Assembly: GCA_023443125.1 (NCBI GenBank)
Contig: JAEZVO010000021.1
Span: 35,472 to 99,471 of the forward strand
Length of the DNA stretch: 64,000 bases
Source of the DNA: Actinomycetes bacterium
GTDB taxonomy: Bacteria > Actinomycetota > Actinomycetes > Propionibacteriales > Propionibacteriaceae
Direction: 5' to 3'
The notes under the pieces were generated by a model. The model worked only from the letters and a program-made list of their open reading frames with translations. It was not told where the DNA came from and searched no databases. Both the position numbers and the translations under genes were made by a program. Shown here piece after piece: positions 58,990 through 64,000 of this stretch (its first letter is position 1; every line of letters begins with the position of its first letter).

Positions 58990-59571
58990 CTACGCCCGCT
59001 GCCAGGTGGCCAGGTAACGGAGGGTGCCGACGCGCTCCCACGTCGAGCCCTCGAGGTACTCGCTGAACAGTTGACGGGTCTCGTCCCAGCTCAGTTGGGG
59101 CTCCGCCTCCGGCACGTCGGGGCGCCAGAGTTCCTTGCCACGCTCCCGCCATTTCGCCGTGGCAGCGTCTTTTGCTGCGGCGGCGAAGTCCGCCATCGAC
59201 TTGTCCGCAGCCAGCCCCACCACGACGATGCGCCCGCCGGGCCGCAGCACGCGGCGCATTTCACTGAGCACCAGACCCTGCTCGCGGTTGTGGTGCAGCG
59301 CCGCCACCGCGACCGCCGCGTCGAAGGAGTCGTAGCCGTAGGGGAGGTTATTCGCGTCGGCGAGTTCGAAGTGGGCGCCGGGCACATCGTCGGGGAGTGC
59401 GTCGGGGCTACGGTCGATGCCCACTACCTGGTGGCCTTGCTCCGCGAGGTAGCGGGCGAGGGTGCCGTCGCCGCAGCCCACGTCGAGCACCACTTTGCAG
59501 TCGGCGATCAGCTCGGCTACCTGCGGGTATAGCTCGGAGTTGTGGTTCCACTGCGACGCGAAAGGATGCAT
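58990..59571 (-). CDS. Class I SAM-dependent methyltransferase
   Basis: 193 aa, Methyltransf_11/25 type. SAM motif I 'KVVLDVGCGDGTLARYLAEQ' at about residues 25-45, the acidic residue in 'VVGIDRSPDA', and motif 'FDAAVAVAALHHNREQGLVL'. Substrate unknown. ATG at 59571, divergent from nfo. Confidence 0.85.
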   Translation of the reverse strand: MHPFASQWNHNSELYPQVAELIADCKVVLDVGCGDGTLARYLAEQGHQVVGIDRSPDALPDDVPGAHFELADANNLPYGYDSFDAAVAVAALHHNREQGLVLSEMRRVLRPGGRIVVVGLAADKSMADFAAAAKDAATAKWRERGKELWRPDVPEAEPQLSWDETRQLFSEYLEGSTWERVGTLRYLATWQRA

Positions 59572-59634
59572 GGCCTGATCCTAGATGCCCTCCGGCGCCA
59601 ACCCCGACGAGCGACGTCGCCCTAGACTGGCGGC

Positions 59635-60417
59635 ATGTCGTTCCCCGTCGGTGCCCATGTCAATTCCCCGAACCCGCTCGACGAGGCCCGCGAGCTGGGC
59701 GTCGAGGTGGTCCAGCTCGTGCTGGGCGACCCGCAGAGCTGGAAGAAACCCACCTTCCATCAGCCTGGCCTCAAGGAAGAAGCCGCAGCCGCTGGCGTGC
59801 AGCTGTTCGTGCACTCGCCGTTCATCATCAACGTCGCGTCCACCAACAACCGCATCCGCGTGCCCAGCCGCCGCGTCCTGCAGCAGCATGTCTACGCGGC
59901 GGCAGAGATCGGCGCGCAGGGAATCGTGGTGCACGGCGGGCACGTGACCGCCGACGACGACCCCGCCGTCGGTGTGGAGAATTGGCGCAAATGCGTCGAC
60001 GGGTTGGAGCTGCCGGTGCCGATCCTCATCGAGAACACCGCAGGCGGCAAGCACGCGATGGCACGCTACCTGGAGTCGCTCGCGGCCTTGTGGGATGGGC
60101 TTCGTGGCAGCGAGAACTTCGCGCAAGTTGGGTTCTGTTTCGACACCTGCCACGCGTTCGCGGCGGGCCTCGACACGTCGAGCGTCGTCGACGATATCCG
60201 CGCCATCACCGGGCGCATCGACCTGGTGCACCTCAATGACTCGCAGCGCCCCGCCGGCTCGGGTGCCGACCGTCACGCCAACCTGGGCGAAGGGCTGATT
60301 CCGGCCGACGAACTCGTCGCCATGGTGCGGGCCGCTGAGGCGCCGGCCGTCTTAGAAACCCCCGGCGGCGTGGCGGAGCACACCCGCGACTTGGAGTGGA
60401 TCCATGCCCGCCTGTGA
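59635..60417 (+). CDS. nfo: Deoxyribonuclease IV (endonuclease IV)
   Basis: AP endonuclease of base excision repair. 260 aa TIM barrel with a trinuclear zinc site: 'GIVVHGGHV', 'PILIENTAGGKHAM', 'VGFCFDTCHAFAAG' and 'DLVHLNDSQRPAGSGADRHA' supply the His/Glu/Asp ligands. Slightly shorter than E. coli Nfo (285). ATG at 59635. Overlaps the next HAD gene by 14 nt. Confidence 0.93.
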   Translation: MSFPVGAHVNSPNPLDEARELGVEVVQLVLGDPQSWKKPTFHQPGLKEEAAAAGVQLFVHSPFIINVASTNNRIRVPSRRVLQQHVYAAAEIGAQGIVVHGGHVTADDDPAVGVENWRKCVDGLELPVPILIENTAGGKHAMARYLESLAALWDGLRGSENFAQVGFCFDTCHAFAAGLDTSSVVDDIRAITGRIDLVHLNDSQRPAGSGADRHANLGEGLIPADELVAMVRAAEAPAVLETPGGVAEHTRDLEWIHARL

Positions 60418-61216
60418 ACGCCCCGCGCTGGTGGCCACCGACCTCGACGGCACGCTGCTGCGCGACGATAAGTCGGTGAGCCAGTACACCCGCGACGTGC
60501 TGCGTCGGGTAGTTGACAAGGGTATTCGCATCGTCCCCGTCACGGCGCGGCAGCACTACGGCCTCATTCCGATCGCGGAGGCCGCCGGGTTGAGCGGCCT
60601 CGGAATCTGCGCCAACGGGGCGGCGGTGGTAGACATCGCCACCGGTGACGCGCTGCTCACCCGACCCATCCCCGCCGACGAAGTAGCCCGCCTAGTGGGC
60701 GCCATCAAGCAGGCGGACCCTCGGGTGCTGTTCGCGACGATCGGGCCGGAGGGCGAGTGGTTCCGCGCGGAGGCCGACTACATCGAAAGCTCGCAGTTTT
60801 CCGACCACAACCTGGCGCCGTCGGAGATGACGATCGTCAGCCAGGAACACCTGGCGGCGGAGTGTTCCAAGGTGGTGCTGCGCTGCCCGGGCGAGCCCGC
60901 GACGGTGACCCTCGAGCGCCTGCGTCATGAGATGGGCGATTGCATGGCGACGACGTCGGGTGCGCCGATGGTGGAGGTGATGGCGCCGGGGGTGTCGAAG
61001 TCGAGCACGCTCGAGGTGCTGTGCGCGCGGCTGGGCGTGACGCGCGAGCAGGTGTGGGCGTTCGGCGATGCCGCCAACGACGTCGACATGTTGCGCTGGG
61101 CAGGCACGGCCTTCGCGGTGGAGAACGCCTGCGACGAGGTGCGCGCGGTGGCTGCGCACGTCGTGGGGTCGAATGAGAGCGACGGGGTGGCGCGCCAGCT
61201 GGCGACGTTGCTGTAG
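60404..61216 (+). CDS. HAD-superfamily Cof-type phosphatase
   Basis: 270 aa, subfamily IIB. Motif I 'LVATDLDGTLLRDDKSVS' at residues 8-25, motif II region 'GIRIVPVTARQHYGLIPIAE', and motif IV 'VWAFGDAANDVDMLRWAG'. Substrate unknown. It overlaps the end of nfo, so the pair is co-transcribed. A second, different Cof protein is encoded at 4536. Confidence 0.88.
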   Translation: MPACERPALVATDLDGTLLRDDKSVSQYTRDVLRRVVDKGIRIVPVTARQHYGLIPIAEAAGLSGLGICANGAAVVDIATGDALLTRPIPADEVARLVGAIKQADPRVLFATIGPEGEWFRAEADYIESSQFSDHNLAPSEMTIVSQEHLAAECSKVVLRCPGEPATVTLERLRHEMGDCMATTSGAPMVEVMAPGVSKSSTLEVLCARLGVTREQVWAFGDAANDVDMLRWAGTAFAVENACDEVRAVAAHVVGSNESDGVARQLATLL

Positions 61217-61217
61217 T

Positions 61218-61232
61218 GGGCGGAAACCGCCC
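61218..61232 (+). terminator. Small GC hairpin after HAD gene
   Basis: GGGCGG-AAA-CCGCCC starts 1 bp after the stop codon of the HAD gene. Six-bp stem, no T-run. Weak terminator candidate. Confidence 0.35.
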
Positions 61233-61295
61233 CGGACTTGGAGGAACCCAGTAGCGTTACGGTTGCGTAGGTTTCGGTACCCGAGGAGGAACACG

Positions 61296-63131
61296 GTGAC
61301 CCAAGACAGCCCCCACATCCTGAAGCAGCACGGCAAGGCCGGCTCGACGCAGCACGTGATCGCGCGCTTCCGCGAGGTGGCCGACGAGCTGCCGCAGCAC
61401 GTCGCCACGCGTATTCGTCGCGACGACCAATGGGAAGACCAGACGTACGCCCAGTTGCTCGAGAAGGTGAACCGGGTCGGGCAGGGGCTGCTCGACGCTG
61501 GCGTCGAGGTGGGCGACCGAATCGGGCTGTTCGCGCCGAACTGTCCGGAGTGGACGGAGGTCGACTTCGGCATCAACACCATCCGCGGCATCACCGTGCC
61601 GCTGTACTCCACGTCGACGCCCGAGCAGATTGCGCACATCGTCTCGGATTCGCAGATGCGCATCATCATCGTCGGCGGCGAGAGTGAAGCCCGACGTGTG
61701 ATCGCCGCCCGGGAGATCGCCCCGATGCCGCCCATCGTGACGCTCACCGACTACGCGTCGCGCCCCGATGATGTGCAGCTCTACTCCGACCTCCTCAGGG
61801 CACCGACGGCCGCCCTCGAGGAGCGCTTCGCGTCGGCGGAGCCGGCCGACTTGTCCGCGCTGGTGTACACGTCAGGGACGACGGGTTCCCCCAAGGGCGT
61901 CATGCTGTCGCACTCCGCCTTGTGTGCAGAAAATGATGCGCTGGAGGAGTTCTTCGAGATTGGATCGGGCGAATCGTCGCTGTGTTTCCTTCCGCTCAGC
62001 CACGCGCTGGAACGTGCGTGGACGTGTGTGGTGCTGATGCACGGCTGCATGAACGTCTACGTGGCGAATCCGCGAGAGGTTGCGCAGCAGATGGTGCTCG
62101 CGAAGACCACGATGATGGTGTCGGTGCCCAAGCTGTACGAGCAGGTGTTCGCCACCGCGCACCAGAAGGTGCAGTCGTCGCCGGTGAAGCGGGCGATTTT
62201 CAGCTGGGCGCTGCGGGTGGGCCGCCACAACCAGTACGCGTTCCGTGCCGGACGAAAGCCTGGCGTGTTGCTGCGGTTGCAGCGGGCGCTGGCCGACAAG
62301 CTCGTGTACCGCTCGGTGCGGGATGCGCTGGGTGGGCCGAAGTCGGTGCTCGCGTGCGGCGGGGCGCCGCTGCGTCCGGAGATCGAGGAGTTTTTCTCGA
62401 CGGTCGGGCTGCCGTTGCGCGTAGGTTACGGGCTCACCGAGGCCGCTCCGTTGGCTTCGTTCAACTCGCCTACCGACTTCAAGATCGGCACCGTCGGCAA
62501 GGTCATGCCGGGTGGCGAGATGCGCGTCGGGGAGCTCGGCGAGCTGCTGTATCGCGGGCCGAACCTCATGGATGGCTACTGGAATCAGCCCGAGGCGACG
62601 GCGGAGGCCATCGACGAGGACGGCTGGTTGCATACTGGCGACGTCGGGTACATCGACAACCAGGGATTCATCACGATCACCGACCGGTTGAAGGACATCA
62701 TCGTCACGCTTGGCGGCAAGAACGTCGCGCCGCAGCCCATCGAGGGGCTCATCCTGGCTGACCCGCTGTTCGAACACGCGGTGCTGATTGGCGACACTCG
62801 TCCGTTCGTGACGCTGCTGGTGAAGCCGTCGCTGGCGGGAGTTGAGGAGCTTGGGAAGAGGCTCCAATGGCCCGGTGAGGTGAAGGATTGGCTGCAGAGC
62901 AGCGAGCTGCTCGCAGAGCTGCGTCGACGGGTGGGTGAGCTCACCGCGATGCTGCCCTCCCAAGACCAGCCGAAGGACACCGAGGTGCTCCAAGACGAGT
63001 TCACCATGGATAACGGTCTCCTGACGCCGACGCTGAAGGTGCGCCGTCGGGAAGTGGAGAAGCGGTTCAAGGAGCGCATCGACTCCATGTATGAGCGCTT
63101 GGAAGCGCTGCGGCGTGGACAAAGCAAGTAG
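61296..63131 (+). CDS. Long-chain acyl-CoA synthetase (FadD15-like AMP-forming ligase)
   Basis: Activates fatty acids as CoA thioesters through an acyl-AMP intermediate. 611 aa. P-loop-like 'VYTSGTTGSPKGVMLSH', 'YGLTEAAPLASFNSPTD', and 'HTGDVGYIDNQGFITITDRL' followed by KDIIVTLGGKNVAPQPIE with the catalytic Lys region near the C-terminus. GTG at 61296 with GAGGAGGA upstream is chosen; a longer frame into the HAD gene is a shadow. It could supply acyl-CoA for lipid synthesis, including the ether-lipid operon upstream, but this link is inference. Confidence 0.9.
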   Translation: MTQDSPHILKQHGKAGSTQHVIARFREVADELPQHVATRIRRDDQWEDQTYAQLLEKVNRVGQGLLDAGVEVGDRIGLFAPNCPEWTEVDFGINTIRGITVPLYSTSTPEQIAHIVSDSQMRIIIVGGESEARRVIAAREIAPMPPIVTLTDYASRPDDVQLYSDLLRAPTAALEERFASAEPADLSALVYTSGTTGSPKGVMLSHSALCAENDALEEFFEIGSGESSLCFLPLSHALERAWTCVVLMHGCMNVYVANPREVAQQMVLAKTTMMVSVPKLYEQVFATAHQKVQSSPVKRAIFSWALRVGRHNQYAFRAGRKPGVLLRLQRALADKLVYRSVRDALGGPKSVLACGGAPLRPEIEEFFSTVGLPLRVGYGLTEAAPLASFNSPTDFKIGTVGKVMPGGEMRVGELGELLYRGPNLMDGYWNQPEATAEAIDEDGWLHTGDVGYIDNQGFITITDRLKDIIVTLGGKNVAPQPIEGLILADPLFEHAVLIGDTRPFVTLLVKPSLAGVEELGKRLQWPGEVKDWLQSSELLAELRRRVGELTAMLPSQDQPKDTEVLQDEFTMDNGLLTPTLKVRRREVEKRFKERIDSMYERLEALRRGQSK

Positions 63132-63462
63132 CCCGCCCGCGCGGGTGTGGTGGTCAACGTGGCTGGCCGTGGTGTGCTGGGCACTGCTGGTGCTCGTCGC
63201 GGTCGTGCCTGCCGTGCTGGGATTCGCCGTGACGGCCTTCTACACCGTCGATACCGTTTCGGGCACCGATTTGTCGGTGGAACAGGGACAGTCGCCGACG
63301 TGGCTGCGAGTGCTGTGCGCGGTGGGGCTCGTCGGGGCGCTCGCGCTACCGGTGGTCGTCGCCCGGTGGGCGCGCAAGCAGTGGCTCGGGTGGTTTCTCG
63401 TCGGCTGGATGGTGACCGGCGTGGTGCTGATCGTCGGGCTGGCAATGTTCGACATCGTCTAA
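63115..63462 (+). CDS. Small membrane protein of unknown function
   Basis: About 115 aa with three hydrophobic segments ('WLAVVCWALLVLVAVVPAVL', 'VLCAVGLVGALALPVVVA', 'FLVGWMVTGVVLIVGLAMF'). No family recognised. The GTG at 63115 overlaps the acyl-CoA ligase stop by 17 nt; an ATG at 63091 or a GTG at 63145 are alternatives. The overlap suggests co-transcription. Confidence 0.6.
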   Translation: MDKASSPPARVWWSTWLAVVCWALLVLVAVVPAVLGFAVTAFYTVDTVSGTDLSVEQGQSPTWLRVLCAVGLVGALALPVVVARWARKQWLGWFLVGWMVTGVVLIVGLAMFDIV

Positions 63463-63492
63463 CGCGCCGGTCCGGTATGAAAAGATGACCGT

Positions 63493-63873
63493 ATGGGTTT
63501 GTTGGACTTCCTGAGCAAGCGCTCCTCATCAGGGCTCACGATTGAGGAGACGCTCATTGCGCTCTCGAAGGGGGCGGTGCTCATCGACGTGCGCACTCCG
63601 CATGAGTACGAGGCCGGGCACGCGCCCGGTGCGCGGCCAGTCGACCCCAAGGAGCTCAAAGAGAACCCACTCGACGCGATTCACGGCGACGATCCACTGG
63701 CCGAGCGCGACGCCGCCATCATCGTCATCTGCGACAACGGGCTGCGCTCATCGATGGTGGCTGCGCAGCTCCGCGAGGCCGGGCTGCTGGCCGAATCCGT
63801 CGCCGGCGGGCTCATTGCCTGGGGTAAAGACGGCAACCCCATCCTGCCTGGTAAGTATCGCCGGCGACGCTAA
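63493..63873 (+). CDS. Rhodanese-like domain protein
   Basis: 126 aa single-domain rhodanese. 'AVLIDVRTPHEYEAGHAPGA' is the CH2A motif and the active loop is 'IVICDNGLRSSMVAAQLREA' with catalytic Cys in CDNGLR(S). Proteins like this transfer sulfur or handle persulfides. A short N-terminal segment ('MGLLDFLSKRSSSGLTIEET') precedes the domain. ATG at 63493. Confidence 0.85.
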   Translation: MGLLDFLSKRSSSGLTIEETLIALSKGAVLIDVRTPHEYEAGHAPGARPVDPKELKENPLDAIHGDDPLAERDAAIIVICDNGLRSSMVAAQLREAGLLAESVAGGLIAWGKDGNPILPGKYRRRR

Positions 63874-63879
63874 CTGTAC

Positions 63880-64000
63880 TGACCACGGAGGTTAGGTACA
63901 TGGGGATCGGCGGGTTGGCTGGACAAAGGGTGAAGACCCCCGATGGGGTGTGGAACTACCACATAACCGCACCACCAACACAGAGGTCTTCATGTCCCAC
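63880..64000 (+). mobile_element. Possible left end of an insertion sequence, transposase start at 63992
   Basis: After the rhodanese gene comes a region with a small hairpin ACCCC-CGAT-GGGGT (63936-63949) and, at the very edge, ATG TCC CAC preceded by AGAGGTC. An ORF starting Met-Ser-His at this distance from a non-coding leader is how many IS481-type transposases begin. Only three codons are visible, so this is a weak guess. Confidence 0.3.

Overview
The window is about 64 kb of a high-GC actinomycete chromosome that contains the replication origin. In the middle lie dnaA, an oriC packed with DnaA boxes, dnaN, recF and a DciA/DUF721 gene on one side. On the other side is the classical rpmH-rnpA-yidD-yidC-khpB(jag)-rsmG-parA-parB string with two parS sites. 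Gene order, GTG starts, the SURF1, TRIC and Mrp neighbours and the trxA-trxB arrangement near the origin fit the Actinomycetes. A member of the Propionibacteriales is my best guess, but this is inference and no species can be read from the sequence. No rRNA, tRNA or CRISPR array was seen.

Region 1 (1-4.5 kb): a truncated peptide-binding lipoprotein gene is divergent from a ROK repressor that is translationally coupled to an M81 (MlrC-like) metallopeptidase, a likely peptide uptake and breakdown locus. Region 2 (4.5-13.7 kb): a HAD phosphatase, a membrane protein, an ABC exporter, an AspT/YidE-type transporter, a histidine kinase/response regulator pair, and a small exported protein ending in a long aspartate tract. 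Region 3 (13.8-21.3 kb): a reduced Tad-type pilus operon (CpaB-like, CpaE-like, CpaF/TadA, TadB, TadC, small prepilin) ending in an unusual membrane protein with two LysM domains and a C-terminal BTAD-like region. This operon is dotted with DnaA-box-like clusters.

Region 4 (21.3-29.5 kb): dciA-like, recF and dnaN, then a MacB/FtsX-type ABC transporter pair that separates dnaN from dnaA, then oriC with a recognisable DnaA-trio next to two DnaA boxes, then dnaA. Region 5 (29.7-35.2 kb): ribosome, RNase P, membrane insertion and chromosome segregation genes. Region 6 (35.2-45.9 kb): SURF1, ddl, an aminotransferase, trxA/trxB, a TRIC channel, an enoyl-CoA hydratase-family protein, ptsI and yaaA.

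Region 7 (46-49.4 kb): a three-gene operon whose last gene is a clear alkyl-DHAP synthase (AGPS) homologue, preceded by a PlsC-like acyltransferase and a short-chain reductase. Together these look like a complete ether-lipid (plasmalogen precursor) pathway. Region 8 (49.5-64 kb): a lipoprotein, pta, a six-gene Mrp Na+/H+ antiporter operon with fused A and B subunits, a methyltransferase, nfo, another HAD phosphatase, a FadD-type acyl-CoA ligase, a rhodanese protein, and probably the first codons of a transposase at the right edge.

The most unusual non-coding signal is a set of intergenic long inverted repeats (14-24 bp arms, large loops). Three share one stem sequence at widely separated loci; two others have perfect 21 and 24 bp arms.
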